Assembly: GCF_000982415.1 (NCBI RefSeq)
Contig: NZ_LANI01000019.1
Coordinates: 1 to 64,000, forward strand
Reading direction: 5' to 3'
From: Kiloniella litopenaei
GTDB lineage: Bacteria; Pseudomonadota; Alphaproteobacteria; Kiloniellales; Kiloniellaceae
DNA length: 64,000 bases
Within the stretch, counting starts at the first letter, position 1. Every line of letters starts with the position of its first letter. Below the pieces are notes generated by a model. The model ran no database searches. It worked only from the letters and a program-made list of their open reading frames with translations, and was not told where the DNA came from. Position numbers and translations under genes: made by a program. Positions 45,082-54,882 of this stretch are shown here, piece after piece.

Positions 45082-45675
45082 ATGAAGATCACGTTCAGTT
45101 CATCGATTAAAAGCTTTCTTCTCTCAACCCTGTTTGTACCAACACTATTTATGGTACCCGCAACAGTGAATGCCGAAGACATCACCCCTGAGAAAGCGGC
45201 GGAACACTACGAGTCTCTCTCGCCAAAGATGAGAGCTGGATACGCAAAATCAGGCCACCCTGCTTCCACTGAATACTTCAACTGGGACCGTTTTACAAAA
45301 GCTCCTCACAAGTCCAGTACACATGGCGGGCGGTTGGTTCACAACTACGCAAACGATCTGGCAAAAGCCTATGGAAAATACGAAGATATCGGCACACTGC
45401 CTGTAGGTGCCATTGTCGCCAAGGACAGCTTTAAGGTTGGAAAGAAAGGCGTAAAACCCGGCCCTCTCTTCTTAATGGAAAAAATGGAAGCTGGTTTTGC
45501 GCCTGAAAACGGTGACTGGAAATATACGCTTGTAACCCCAAGCGGCAAGATTTTTGGCGAAACAAATGGCCATAACTCCAAGAAAGTGAAGTTCTGTGCT
45601 GATTGCCACAATGCAGTTGGTGAAGATCAAGACTACATGTTTTTCCCTGAAGAAGACTATCGAGTTGTAAACTGA
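45082..45675 (+). CDS. Cytochrome P460-like periplasmic haem protein
   Basis: Exported c-type haem protein of the cytochrome P460 superfamily; known members act on hydroxylamine or NO, and others have unknown roles. A signal peptide covers about residues 1-31 (MKITFSSSIKSFLLSTLFVP then ATVNAED). The mature domain contains GTLPVGAIVAKDSFK, WKYTLVTPSGKIFGE and the single haem-binding CADCH (about residue 172). 197 aa. A P460 crosslinking lysine can be guessed among several lysines but not assigned. The ATG at 45082 has GGAGA upstream; an earlier GTG would spoil the signal peptide. It is a single-gene unit with the four-copy terminator array behind it. Confidence 0.8.
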   Translation: MKITFSSSIKSFLLSTLFVPTLFMVPATVNAEDITPEKAAEHYESLSPKMRAGYAKSGHPASTEYFNWDRFTKAPHKSSTHGGRLVHNYANDLAKAYGKYEDIGTLPVGAIVAKDSFKVGKKGVKPGPLFLMEKMEAGFAPENGDWKYTLVTPSGKIFGETNGHNSKKVKFCADCHNAVGEDQDYMFFPEEDYRVVN

Positions 45676-45702
45676 TAGTCTGTAAAGTTCATTAACCTTC
45701 AA

Positions 45703-45865
45703 GGCTGAGTGGTGGGCACTCAGCCTTTTTCTTCGCCATACGAGGGGCTGAGCGGTGGGCACTCAGCCTTTTTCTTCGCTATACGAGGGGCTGAGCGGTG
45801 GGCACTCAGCCTTTTTCTTCGCTATACGAGGGGCTGAGCGGTGAGCACTCAGCCTTTTCTTTCTC
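45703..45865 (+). repeat. Four tandem 43-bp copies of an intrinsic terminator
   Basis: GGCTGAG-Y-GGTGGGCACTCAGCC-T-run units start at 45703, 45746, 45789 and 45832, an exact 43-bp period. Copy 1 has a perfect 9-bp stem (GGCTGAGTG / CACTCAGCC); copies 2-4 have a T-to-C change that creates a mismatch inside the stem. Each of copies 1-3 is followed by TTTTTCTTCGC and ATACGAGG; copy 4 ends in TTTTCTTTCTC. The T-tracts point along the plus strand, after the P460-like gene. Confidence 0.95.
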
Positions 45866-45884
45866 TAATGACACTGAAATCACT

Positions 45885-47504
45885 TTAAGCCGTTAGCTTT
45901 CTTACGGAGGTCTTAGACTCTAATCCGTCAAGAGCCGTTTCTTTTGTGACCACACGATCAACCGGGAAGGTCAAGACAACGGAAGTCCCATGCCCGAGTT
46001 CACTTTCAATTGAGAGCTCACCGCCGTGCAGATGCATAAGCGACCTGGCAAGAGACAATCCCAATCCTGTGCCCTCAATGGTTTTTGTATAGCTGGATTC
46101 ACACTGTTCAAAAGGTTTGATAACCCGCGCGATATCATCTTTTGGTATCCCGATCCCCGTATCAGAAATAACAATAGCGATACCGCTATCCCCATCAACA
46201 CGGCGCACTTCAGCTTTAATAGCCCCACCATCTGGTGTGAATTTTACAGCATTTGTCGCCAGGTTGATAATAATCTGTTTCACCAGACGTTCGTCAGCAA
46301 AAAGATAGGGCAAATCATCGCTTAAATTTGCATCCAGCGTAATGTTTTTTACCTTTGCCTGACGCTTGACAAAACGATAGGCGGATAAAATAGATTGGCG
46401 GACACACACGACACTCTCGTTAAGCTGAATCTCACCCGCTTCTATACGCGATAGATCCAGGATATCGTTCACAATAGTTAGAAGATGTTTACCACTATCC
46501 AGTATATCACCAATATACTCCCGATATTTTGGATGGGCGATTGGCCCCAGATGCTCTTCGGTAATGAATTCAGAAAACCCGATAATTGCGTTTAATGGCG
46601 TTCGAAGCTCATGGCTCATATTGGCAAGAAACGATGACTTCATCTGACTGGCAATTTCTGCCATGTCTTTCGCTTCTCGCAGCTGATTTTGAACTTTAAT
46701 ACGCTCAGACACATCCCTGACCACAGCCGCAAAGGTTTGTTGTTCCCCTTCACCGATCTTTATAATCGTTGCTTCAGCGGGGAATACCTCGCCATTTTGA
46801 CGTAAACCGGAAATAGCGCCGCGTGTTCCCATACCCCGGGTATCAATGGCCCCCGCATCAAAATCGGCCATATAGGTACTATGATCGCCGCGGTGTTCTT
46901 CGGGTATTAAAATATCAAGGTGTTCGCCCAGAATATCGTCAGCACGGTAGCCAAAAGTATCTTCGGCCCCTCGATTAAAAAGTGTCAGATACCCCTTTTG
47001 ATCCGTTGCAATAATTGCATCCCCAACGCCAGCGACAATACTTCCCATTAACTGCTGCGAAGATGCCAGCTCGCGGCTGATTGAAACACGGGTACTGATA
47101 TCCCGGACAAGAAAAGTAAACTGACGCTCAGCTGTCGTTTCTGTTACAAAAGATCTTAGCTGAACATCAATTTCATCTCCGGATCTTGACTTGATAACAC
47201 CGGGAAGAACAATCTCAGCATCAGGTAAGCTTTCTTTACCGCAAGTTTTCAAAAGCTTATTCTGATCATCGTCGCTGACGGTAAAGACATCAAAAATAGA
47301 TTGTGAATAAAGATCGTCTAGCCCATAGCCAAAGTTACTACTGACGGCAGGGTTCGTGTATAGGATCGTCCCCTTAATATCAGTGACAAGAACAGCCTCG
47401 AAGCTATTTTCGAGTAATATATTGCTCACATTACTTCGTGCTTCCGAAGTAAGAGCATGCTCGTTACGATAATGCTCGCTGGTCATACACACAGCCCATT
47501 TCAA
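45885..47504 (-). CDS. PAS-domain sensor histidine kinase
   Basis: Soluble sensor kinase without membrane segments. Two PAS domains: about residues 28-140 (AVLVTDIKGTILYTNPAVSSNFGY) and 150-270 (AIIATDQKGYLTLFNRGAEDTFGY), followed by a PAC-type motif VRDVSERIKVQNQLREAKD. The HisKA domain has FLANMSHELRTPLNAIIGFSE with the phospho-His near residue 300. The HATPase has NLATNAVKFTPDGG, ISDTGIGIPKDD and GTGLGLSLARSLM. 539 aa. There is no partner response regulator gene beside it. A TTAACCAT motif lies about 100 bp upstream (47606-47613). Two start codons (47504, 47486) are possible. Confidence 0.9.
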   Translation of the reverse strand: MKWAVCMTSEHYRNEHALTSEARSNVSNILLENSFEAVLVTDIKGTILYTNPAVSSNFGYGLDDLYSQSIFDVFTVSDDDQNKLLKTCGKESLPDAEIVLPGVIKSRSGDEIDVQLRSFVTETTAERQFTFLVRDISTRVSISRELASSQQLMGSIVAGVGDAIIATDQKGYLTLFNRGAEDTFGYRADDILGEHLDILIPEEHRGDHSTYMADFDAGAIDTRGMGTRGAISGLRQNGEVFPAEATIIKIGEGEQQTFAAVVRDVSERIKVQNQLREAKDMAEIASQMKSSFLANMSHELRTPLNAIIGFSEFITEEHLGPIAHPKYREYIGDILDSGKHLLTIVNDILDLSRIEAGEIQLNESVVCVRQSILSAYRFVKRQAKVKNITLDANLSDDLPYLFADERLVKQIIINLATNAVKFTPDGGAIKAEVRRVDGDSGIAIVISDTGIGIPKDDIARVIKPFEQCESSYTKTIEGTGLGLSLARSLMHLHGGELSIESELGHGTSVVLTFPVDRVVTKETALDGLESKTSVRKLTA

Positions 47505-47605
47505 CTTGAATTACCGGGCTTCCGTGTTCTCAAAACCATACCTAAAGCGCCGTCTCAGACATGAGAAAGCAAATAGAACATAAAAGATCAATTTAAATTT
47601 GATCG

Positions 47606-47613
47606 TTAACCAT
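47606..47613 (-). promoter_or_regulatory. CtrA-type half site upstream of the PAS kinase
   Basis: TTAACCAT, as in the chpT region, lies 100 bp upstream of the kinase start within a 330-bp gap. Otherwise that gap has only A/T-rich DNA and the katA terminator (47781-47813). A single 8-mer is weak evidence. Confidence 0.3.
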
Positions 47614-47780
47614 AATAATTTTGTAATATTCTAAAAAAAAGAATATTTCCCTAAACATCAGCATCAATAAGGTGCATTTAATTACCGACTGTACACGCCA
47701 GAGTTATTTTGTTTTTTATCTTAAAACCCCCAAATTACTCTGGGAAAGCTTTAGCTCAGTTTCCTATCATTCCAAATACA

Positions 47781-47813
47781 AAAAAGGGAAGGCCCGGCGC
47801 GACCTTCCCTTTC
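47781..47813 (-). terminator. Terminator of katA
   Basis: AAAGGGAAGG / CCTTCCCTTT stem with a 10-nt loop, followed on the minus strand by TTTTTTGTATTTGG. Confidence 0.92.
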
Positions 47814-47834
47814 GTACTGCCTTTGAATAAATTT

Positions 47835-49292
47835 TTATTCTGCGGCAGCTATCTCTTCAACGTTTAGTCCCAATGCCTTGGCAACACCTGCGCCATAGGC
47901 CGGATCAGCTTTATAACAGTTCCGGATGTGACGATGTTGAATATCCAGTCTTGCGCCACCTACGGCCCGTGCTGTGTTTTCAAACAACACTTGCTGTTGT
48001 TCAGCCGTCATAAGCTGGAATAGAGCACGTGGTTGAGAGTAATAATCGTCATCCTCTCTGTGGTTCCAGTGATCTGCGGCCCCTTCGATTGACAAAGGTG
48101 GTTCAGCAAAATCGGGCTGCTCGTTCCACTCGTCCTTTGTATTAGGTTCATAACCAATACGACTGCCACCGTTACCATCAACACGCATTGCACCGTCACG
48201 ATGGTAAGAATGAAACGGACAACGCGGCGCATTAACAGGGATCTGGCTATGATTGACACCTAGACGATAACGCTGGGTATCACCGTAGGAGAACAAACGT
48301 CCCTGAAGCATCTTATCCGGTGAGAAGCTGATACCTGGAACAACGTTCCCAGGGTTAAAGGCAGACTGCTCAACTTCGGCAAAATAGTTTTCAGGGTTGC
48401 GGTTCAATTCAAATTCACCAACTTCAATCAGCGGGTAATCTGCCTTTGGCCAAACCTTAGTCAAATCAAATGGATTGACATGATAAGATCCCGCTTCTTT
48501 TTCAGGCATCACCTGAACAAAAAGTGTCCATTTCGGGAAATCACCATTTTCAATTGAATCAAACAGATCTTTCTGATGACTTTCACGATCCTGACCAACC
48601 AGCTCAGCGGCTTCCTGATCTGTAAGGTTCTTAATCCCTTGTTGAGTTTTAAAGTGGAATTTCACCCAATAACGCTCGTTATCCGCACTGATAAAGCTAA
48701 AAGTATGACTGCCAAAGCCATCCATGTGGCGATAGGTCGCCGGAATACCACGGTCACTCATAACAATGGTTACCTGATGCAGAGCTTCCGGTAGGCTCGT
48801 CCAGAAATCCCAGTTATTATCAGCACTGCGCATGTTTGTTTTTGGATCGCGTTTTACCGCATGATTAAGATCCGGGAACTTCATAGGGTCCCGAAGAAAA
48901 AATACAGGAGTGTTATTTCCGACAAGATCCCAATTCCCTTCTTCTGTATAAAACTTCATCGCAAAACCACGAATATCCCGTTCGGCATCCGCGGCGCCAC
49001 GCTCACCTGCTACTGTCGAGAATCGCAGGAACATTTCTGTCTTTTTGCCGATTTCGGAAAAAATCTTGGCCTTGGTATATTTTGTAATATCATGCGTAAC
49101 TGTGAATGTACCGTAAGCAGCAGACCCCTTGGCATGCATACGTCTTTCAGGAATGACCTCTCTGTCGAAGTGGGCCATTTTTTCCAGGAACCAAACATCC
49201 TGTAATAGTGCCGGACCGCGCGGACCTGCGGTCTGAATGTTCTGGTTATCTACAACGGGGGCACCGAATGCGGTTGTTAGTTTGTTTTTCAT
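47835..49292 (-). CDS. katA: Haem catalase, small-subunit type
   Basis: Breaks down hydrogen peroxide. Catalytic His lies in [20 protein letters not shown] (seen as [15 protein letters not shown]), the catalytic Asn in [15 protein letters not shown], and the proximal haem-ligand Tyr in [14 protein letters not shown], where most family members read YxDTxRYRLG. 485 aa is the small-subunit (clade 3) length. It diverges from oxyR, a standard peroxide-response pair, and an 18-bp palindrome (49459-49476) lies between them. Confidence 0.96.
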   Translation of the reverse strand: MKNKLTTAFGAPVVDNQNIQTAGPRGPALLQDVWFLEKMAHFDREVIPERRMHAKGSAAYGTFTVTHDITKYTKAKIFSEIGKKTEMFLRFSTVAGERGAADAERDIRGFAMKFYTEEGNWDLVGNNTPVFFLRDPMKFPDLNHAVKRDPKTNMRSADNNWDFWTSLPEALHQVTIVMSDRGIPATYRHMDGFGSHTFSFISADNERYWVKFHFKTQQGIKNLTDQEAAELVGQDRESHQKDLFDSIENGDFPKWTLFVQVMPEKEAGSYHVNPFDLTKVWPKADYPLIEVGEFELNRNPENYFAEVEQSAFNPGNVVPGISFSPDKMLQGRLFSYGDTQRYRLGVNHSQIPVNAPRCPFHSYHRDGAMRVDGNGGSRIGYEPNTKDEWNEQPDFAEPPLSIEGAADHWNHREDDDYYSQPRALFQLMTAEQQQVLFENTARAVGGARLDIQHRHIRNCYKADPAYGAGVAKALGLNVEEIAAAE

Positions 49293-49458
49293 TCTGCTTA
49301 CCTTCTCTCCTTATCCAGCCTTGGAAATGAAAGCTGGGAGTTATTCAAAATTGCTTCATCCGGCCTGTTGTGAAGTTTGAAGTTGTTTTTACTTATCGTT
49401 TGAATTGCGCCGGCCGATGAATAAACAATACGCGCTTGATTAAAATCGATCCAACAAG

Positions 49459-49476
49459 TTATTATGATCACAATAA
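49459..49476. promoter_or_regulatory. Palindrome between katA and oxyR, candidate OxyR operator
   Basis: TTATTATGATCACAATAA is an 18-bp palindrome with two mismatches, centred on TGATCA. It has the T-N11-A form used by LysR-type regulators. It lies close to the oxyR start, as expected for autoregulation. Confidence 0.5.
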
Positions 49477-49494
49477 TTGGAAAAATCGATTAAT

Positions 49495-50448
49495 ATGCAT
49501 ATACCCACGCTCAAACAGCTAAAATATCTTGTCGAACTTGAACGCCACGGCCATTTTGGACGGGCAGCCGAAGCCTGTTTTGTAACCCAATCAACCCTGA
49601 GTGCTGGTATTCAAGAGCTTGAGAATTTACTGGGCTGTAAACTGGTTGAACGAACCAAACGCCGAGTTCTCTTTACCGAACTAGGAAATGATATTGTTGA
49701 ACGATCCCTTGAACTGTTGCGGGGGGCAGAAGACATTGCGACAATGGCGCGACACAGTACAGAGACACTTAGCGGCGATCTAAAACTGGGGGCGATCCCC
49801 ACAATTGCACCCTACCTGTTGCCGCAAACCCTGCCCCGATTAAGAAAAGAGTATCGCGATCTGAAACTCTATCTCGTTGAAGACGAGACATCCCGTCTTA
49901 TTGATCGCTTACAGGCGGGAACAATTGATGCCGCCCTGATGGCTTTTCCTTATAACGATACAAGCCTTGAGTGGATTGAACTCGCCGAAGACCCTTTTCT
50001 GCTTGCCCACCCCGTTGATCATCCGATTGCCACAATGGATGCCGCTCAACGGAACCACTTACTACAAAGCCAGGCCTTGCAAAGTCAGTTGATCTTGCTC
50101 GAAGAAGGACATTGTTTACGAGACCATGCCTTGGCTGTTTGCCATATGACAACCTTAAAACCTGGACAGACATTGCAAGCATCCAGCCTTCTCACACTCG
50201 TCCATATGGTCGCAAATGGTCTGGGCGTTACGCTTTTACCTGCGCTTTCCTGCCAGTCATCGCTCCTCTCGGGCACAAATGTCGCCCTGACCCCTCTGGA
50301 AGGAAACACTGGCCATAGAAAACTCGGTTTGGCATGGCGGAAAAGTTCCGTGAGAAAAAAGGATCTCAAACTACTTGCCGATCAACTTGCCCAAACTGCA
50401 CAAAAGCAAATCAGCTCATTTCTATCCAAAATGCTATCGACCAAATAA
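49495..50448 (+). CDS. oxyR: Hydrogen peroxide sensor OxyR (LysR family)
   Basis: Redox-sensing LysR regulator. The N-terminal helix-turn-helix (QLKYLVELERHGHFGRAAEACFVTQSTLS in part) is followed by a regulatory domain with the redox pair LEEGHCLRDHALAVC: two Cys nine positions apart, matching E. coli OxyR C199 and C208 (GHCLRDQAMGFC). That motif makes OxyR far more likely than a generic LysR. 317 aa. The ATG at 49495 is preferred over a TTG at 49477, which overlaps the palindrome. It diverges from katA, its likely target. Confidence 0.93.
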   Translation: MHIPTLKQLKYLVELERHGHFGRAAEACFVTQSTLSAGIQELENLLGCKLVERTKRRVLFTELGNDIVERSLELLRGAEDIATMARHSTETLSGDLKLGAIPTIAPYLLPQTLPRLRKEYRDLKLYLVEDETSRLIDRLQAGTIDAALMAFPYNDTSLEWIELAEDPFLLAHPVDHPIATMDAAQRNHLLQSQALQSQLILLEEGHCLRDHALAVCHMTTLKPGQTLQASSLLTLVHMVANGLGVTLLPALSCQSSLLSGTNVALTPLEGNTGHRKLGLAWRKSSVRKKDLKLLADQLAQTAQKQISSFLSKMLSTK

Positions 50449-50515
50449 GCCTGATAGGTTTAAGCTAACATCGTCTTTGTCTGTCCCTCTCCTATCATTT
50501 CTGTCCGGGTTTAAA

Positions 50516-51937
50516 ATGCCAGTTAACATTGCAAACGAACTAATCAATGCCACAGCCTGCGAAATAAAAGATCGTCTTGTTCGCAAGGACATCAAACCAA
50601 CAGACCTGCTGGATGCACTTGAAGACCGAATTCAAGCTGTGGATGGCCCCGTTAATGCCTTGCCAACACTATGTTTTGAGCGTGCTCGTGAGTTTGCAAG
50701 AAAGCTTGAAAATAAACCAATAGAAGAACGTGGATTGTTGGCTGGCATTCCCGTTCCAGTAAAAGATTTAACCGCCGTAAAAGGCGTAAGGACAACATCG
50801 GGCAGCCCTATTTTTGCAGAACGGATACCCGAGTGGTCCGATGCTTTGGTTGAGACGATGGAAACAAATGGTGCCATTGTCTATGCCAAATCAAATACGC
50901 CGGAATTTGGCGCCGGGGCACATACCTTCAACCCCGTTCTGGGAACAACAAGAAATCCGTGGGATCTGTCTAAATCAGCCGCGGGATCTTCGGGTGGTGC
51001 CGCAGCAGCACTCGCCACTGGCTGCGCATGGCTAGCCCATGGATCTGATATGGGCGGATCGCTTCGTAACCCGGCAAGTTTTTGCGGAGTGGTAGGATTA
51101 CGCCCATCTATGCACCGACTTTCTGATGGGCCAGGAACATCACCATTCCAAACCCTATCCATGCAAGGTCCAATGGCCCGAAATGTTGCAGACACAGCCT
51201 TATTACTGGATGCGATGGTTGGCTTTAAAAACATGAACCCATTGGCCCAACCAAGTCCGGAAGACAGCTTCCTGTCAGCAGCCAACAAAAAAATAAAGCC
51301 GCTCAAGGTCGCTTACAGCCCGGATCTGGGAGTAAGTCCGGTTGATCCAGAGGTTGCAGAAATATGTAGAAAGGCAGCACTACAATTTGAAAATGCAGAT
51401 GTTATTGTCCAGGAAAAGACACCAAATCTATGCGATGCCCCCGAAGTCTTTAAACGCTTGCGTGGTTTAGACTTTGTTGTCGGCCTGGGGCCATTGTTAG
51501 ATCAGCATCATGACAAGTTGAAAGAAGACATTATCTGGAACATTGAATACGGGCGCTCTTTGAGTGCCGAAGACATTGCATGGGCAGAGAGAAAAAGAGG
51601 CGAAATCTATTACACCATGCAAGAATTTTTCACTGAATATGATTTACTGATTTGTCCGACAACCATTGTACCGCCGTTCCCTGTCGAGCAAAGATACGTG
51701 GATGAATGTGCGGGCACAAAGCTGGAAACATATATCGACTGGTTGGCGATCGTATCAACGATAACGCTCACCGCATCACCAGCCATTTCAATTCCCTGTG
51801 GCTTGACAAAACCCGGGTTACCCGTAGGGCTGCAACTTGTTGGTAAACCACAGGGTGAAGGGCCTTTACTATCTGCAGCAAATCTATTGGAAGAAATACT
51901 GCCTAAGATACAAACGCCTATAGATCCTAAATCCTAA
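50516..51937 (+). CDS. Amidase signature family hydrolase
   Basis: Hydrolyses an amide bond with a Ser-cisSer-Lys triad. The Lys is in GIPVPVKDLTAVKGV; the cis-Ser is in KSAAGSSGGAAAALATG; the nucleophile Ser is in GSDMGGSLRNPASFCGVVGLRPS (seen as GSDMGGSLRNPA). The C-terminus ISIPCGLTKPGLPVGLQLVG is also typical. 473 aa. The ATG at 50516 (MPVNIANEL) is chosen; a longer frame from 50375 runs inside oxyR. The substrate is unknown. It converges with the opp genes; both relate to amide or peptide use, but a functional link is speculation. Confidence 0.92.
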   Translation: MPVNIANELINATACEIKDRLVRKDIKPTDLLDALEDRIQAVDGPVNALPTLCFERAREFARKLENKPIEERGLLAGIPVPVKDLTAVKGVRTTSGSPIFAERIPEWSDALVETMETNGAIVYAKSNTPEFGAGAHTFNPVLGTTRNPWDLSKSAAGSSGGAAAALATGCAWLAHGSDMGGSLRNPASFCGVVGLRPSMHRLSDGPGTSPFQTLSMQGPMARNVADTALLLDAMVGFKNMNPLAQPSPEDSFLSAANKKIKPLKVAYSPDLGVSPVDPEVAEICRKAALQFENADVIVQEKTPNLCDAPEVFKRLRGLDFVVGLGPLLDQHHDKLKEDIIWNIEYGRSLSAEDIAWAERKRGEIYYTMQEFFTEYDLLICPTTIVPPFPVEQRYVDECAGTKLETYIDWLAIVSTITLTASPAISIPCGLTKPGLPVGLQLVGKPQGEGPLLSAANLLEEILPKIQTPIDPKS

Positions 51938-51958
51938 GTTAATTATACATCCCAATTA

Positions 51959-51990
51959 CAAAAAAGGTCCCGCCTTCACGGGACCTTTTC
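51959..51990. terminator. Bidirectional terminator between amidase and oppF
   Basis: AAAAGGTCCCG / CGGGACCTTTT form an 11-bp perfect stem with a 6-nt loop, with A-run and T-run flanks. Confidence 0.92.
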
Positions 51991-52005
51991 ATAGGTATTA
52001 AGTAC

Positions 52006-52995
52006 CTATTCTTCGATAAAGTGACATGCGGCTTCCCTGCCTCCTGCAAAGGATTTTAAGGCGGGAACTTCCGCGGCACATATATCCTTGGCAAAAGGAC
52101 AACGCGTTCTGAAAACACAGCCAGATGGCGGGTTTAAAGGGCTAGGCAAGTCACCTTTCAGGGCCACATGCTCTTTATTGCGCTCAATCTCCGGGTCCGG
52201 GATTGGCACGGCAGAAATCAAAGCTTTGGTATAGGGATGCAAAGGCTTCGCATAGATAGCATCCCTGTCCGCAACCTCCATCATCCGGCCAAGATACAAG
52301 ACCATGATGCGATGACTGATATGACGGACAATACTCAGGTTGTGCGAAATAAAGATCAGACTAAGCCCGAACTCTTTTTGCAACCCCATCAGCAGATTAA
52401 CAATCTGGGCCTGAATAGAAACATCCAACGCACTGACAGCTTCGTCACAGACAATAAGTTTCGGTTCAAGAATCATCGCCCGTGCAATACCAATACGCTG
52501 GCACTGACCACCGGAAAACTCGTGCGGATAGCGATTAACCTGTTCAGGCAGAAGGCCAACTTTGGCCATCATTGCCTTAACCTTCTCTTTTACCTCGGCC
52601 TTTGACAGCTTGGGATAATGGGTAATCAAAGGTTCCCCGATAATCTGGCCAATCGTCATACGCGGATCAAGAGAGGCCAAAGGATCTTGAAAAATAACCT
52701 GAAGATCAGAACGCACGTTCCGTAGTTCTTCGGGTTTCATGCCACCCATTTCCTGCCCGAACCAGGCAACCTGCCCGTCCGTTGGCTTTAAAAGGCGTAA
52801 AACAGCGCGCCCAAGTGTGGACTTACCACAACCGGACTCACCAACGACCCCCAGTGTTTCACCTGCTTTTACCTGGAATGAAACACCATCAACGGCTTTC
52901 AGTAATCCCGGCTTTTTGAAAAGCTTGCCACTCGGGATGGAAAAATGAACTTTAAGGTCCTTTACATCAAGAAGGACTTCCTGTGACATACTCAT
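52006..52995 (-). CDS. oppF: Oligopeptide ABC transporter ATPase OppF
   Basis: One of two ATPases powering the peptide importer. Walker [15 protein letters not shown] (about 49-62), signature [17 protein letters not shown], Walker [13 protein letters not shown], and the C-terminal Opp/Dpp region with [20 protein letters not shown] and several Cys. 329 aa. The start ATG overlaps the oppD stop (ATGA) and has GAGGAGG close by. Confidence 0.95.
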   Translation of the reverse strand: MSMSQEVLLDVKDLKVHFSIPSGKLFKKPGLLKAVDGVSFQVKAGETLGVVGESGCGKSTLGRAVLRLLKPTDGQVAWFGQEMGGMKPEELRNVRSDLQVIFQDPLASLDPRMTIGQIIGEPLITHYPKLSKAEVKEKVKAMMAKVGLLPEQVNRYPHEFSGGQCQRIGIARAMILEPKLIVCDEAVSALDVSIQAQIVNLLMGLQKEFGLSLIFISHNLSIVRHISHRIMVLYLGRMMEVADRDAIYAKPLHPYTKALISAVPIPDPEIERNKEHVALKGDLPSPLNPPSGCVFRTRCPFAKDICAAEVPALKSFAGGREAACHFIEE

Positions 52996-53969
52996 GCGAC
53001 CTCCTCCTCTCTATAACAGGCACTATGACTTCCGCTCGGCGTTTCAAACAAAGGCGGACGCTCACAAAGGCACCGATCCTTCACATGGGCACACCGCGGC
53101 GCAAAGGCACAACCTTGCGGCAAACGCTGTAGGTTTGGTGGCTGCCCGGGAATAGTGACCAGTTCATTGTCATGCGTTTTTTCATCCAGCCTTGGTGTTG
53201 AAGCCAAAAGCCCCTGACTATAGGGATGACGCGGGGCAGAGAAGACTTCATCAACGGAAGATCGTTCAACGATGCGCCCGGCATACATAACGTTTAACGT
53301 GTCACACAATCCGGCAACAACACCCAAGTCATGGGTGATCATGACAATCGCCGTGTTAAACTCACTCTTCAGCTTTCGCATCAAATCAAGAATCTGTGCC
53401 TGAATAGTCACATCCAATGCGGTCGTAGGTTCATCCGCGATCAGCAAGGCTGGTTCACACAAAAGTGCCATGGCGATCATGACGCGCTGCCGCATGCCAC
53501 CAGAAAATTCATGTGGATACATATCAAAGCGTTTTTTCGCTTCGGGAATCCCCACCTTTTCCAACATGCTAAGCGCCTCTGCCCTCGCAGCCTGTTCGCC
53601 CATGCCTTTGTGTAGAACCAACACCTCTGTCAGCTGTTTTGACACCTTCAGATAAGGGTTCAGCGATGTCATGGGATCCTGAAAGATCATCGACATTGAC
53701 TGCCCACGGATCTTGTTCAGTTCATCAGCACTGAGGCCAATCAGCTCACGACCCAAAAGTTTGGCACTCCCGGTTGTTTTCCCGTTCGAGGCCAACAATC
53801 CCATTATGGCGAGAAAAGTCTGACTTTTCCCGGATCCGGATTCACCAACAACACCCAAAGCTTCGCCCGCTTTAATCGTGAAATTCATGTTGTTCACAGC
53901 ATTAACGGGACCTTCCGGTGTCGAGAAGGTTACAGAAAGGTCTTTCACCTCGAGAATAATATCACTCAT
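52992..53969 (-). CDS. oppD: Oligopeptide ABC transporter ATPase OppD
   Basis: Second ATPase of the importer. Walker A GVVGESGSGKSQTFL, signature PHEFSGGMRQRVMIAMALL, Walker B LLIADEPTTALDVT, and the C-terminal Cys-rich Opp region QGCAFAPRCAHVKDRC. 325 aa. It follows oppC by 13 bp. Confidence 0.95.
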   Translation of the reverse strand: MSDIILEVKDLSVTFSTPEGPVNAVNNMNFTIKAGEALGVVGESGSGKSQTFLAIMGLLASNGKTTGSAKLLGRELIGLSADELNKIRGQSMSMIFQDPMTSLNPYLKVSKQLTEVLVLHKGMGEQAARAEALSMLEKVGIPEAKKRFDMYPHEFSGGMRQRVMIAMALLCEPALLIADEPTTALDVTIQAQILDLMRKLKSEFNTAIVMITHDLGVVAGLCDTLNVMYAGRIVERSSVDEVFSAPRHPYSQGLLASTPRLDEKTHDNELVTIPGQPPNLQRLPQGCAFAPRCAHVKDRCLCERPPLFETPSGSHSACYREEEVA

Positions 53970-53982
53970 TTTTCAGACCTCC

Positions 53983-54882
53983 CTAGCGATCACGCGGATC
54001 AAGCGCATCGCGCAGACCATCGCCAATAAAGTTAAAGCAGAACAAGATGATTGCCAGCGCACTCGCCGGGAACAAAAGTGTCCAGGGTGCAGATTCCATC
54101 TGCTGGGCACCTTCTGAAATAAGCACACCCAGACTAGTCATGGGTTCCTGTACACCAAGCCCCAGGAAAGACAGGAAGCTTTCGATCAAAATCACCTGTG
54201 GGATTGTCAGTGTTACATAAACAATCACAGGCCCCAGTGCGTTGGGTATAATGTGTCGACGGATAATGTTGAAGTTGCTGACACCCGAGGCACGCGCAGC
54301 TTCGACAAACTCTCTGTTTTTGATTGAAAGCGCCTGACCGCGAACAATACGTGCCATGGTCAACCACTCAACGGCGCCCAAAGCCGCAAAAATCAGGAAG
54401 ATATTTCGGCCAAAGATTACCATCAACAAAATCACGAAGAACATGAAGGGCATGGAATACATAATATCCACAAAGCGCATCATGATGTGATCGGTACGCC
54501 CCCCGATGTATCCGGAAATCGCCCCGTAGGTAACACCGATAATCAGCGATACCCCGGTTGCAACCAAGCCAACAAGCATGGAGACACGAATGCCATACAA
54601 CGTCCGGACAAAAAGATCGCGACCATTGGTATCGGTACCAAAGTAGAAACCGGCCTCCATATCCGGCGCGGCCTGAATGTAATCCCAGTAAACTTCATCA
54701 AAGGGATGCGGATGCACCCAAGGTCCGGCCACAGCAATAACAACAATGCTCAACAGAATAATACAACTAACAACGGAAGCTTTGTTTGTCAGCAAACGTC
54801 TGAAAGCATCCTGCCAAAGACTGCGGCCCTGGATTTCTTTTTCAGCAGAACCCGCGCTATTCATTTCCATATCAACAGCCAT
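53983..54882 (-). CDS. oppC: Oligopeptide ABC transporter permease OppC
   Basis: Inner-membrane permease, about six helices (SVVSCIILLSIVVIAVAGPWV first), with the permease EAA loop EAARASGVSNFNIIRRHIIPN and the OppC/DppC pattern FGTDTNGRDLFVRTLYGIRVSM. 299 aa. Its ATG overlaps the oppB stop (TAATG). Confidence 0.95.
   Translation of the reverse strand: MAVDMEMNSAGSAEKEIQGRSLWQDAFRRLLTNKASVVSCIILLSIVVIAVAGPWVHPHPFDEVYWDYIQAAPDMEAGFYFGTDTNGRDLFVRTLYGIRVSMLVGLVATGVSLIIGVTYGAISGYIGGRTDHIMMRFVDIMYSMPFMFFVILLMVIFGRNIFLIFAALGAVEWLTMARIVRGQALSIKNREFVEAARASGVSNFNIIRRHIIPNALGPVIVYVTLTIPQVILIESFLSFLGLGVQEPMTSLGVLISEGAQQMESAPWTLLFPASALAIILFCFNFIGDGLRDALDPRDR

Noticed and set aside
45703-45865. Regular 43-bp repeats as a possible CRISPR array
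   Set aside because: The units are contiguous with no unique spacers, each is a hairpin plus T-run, and no cas genes are present.
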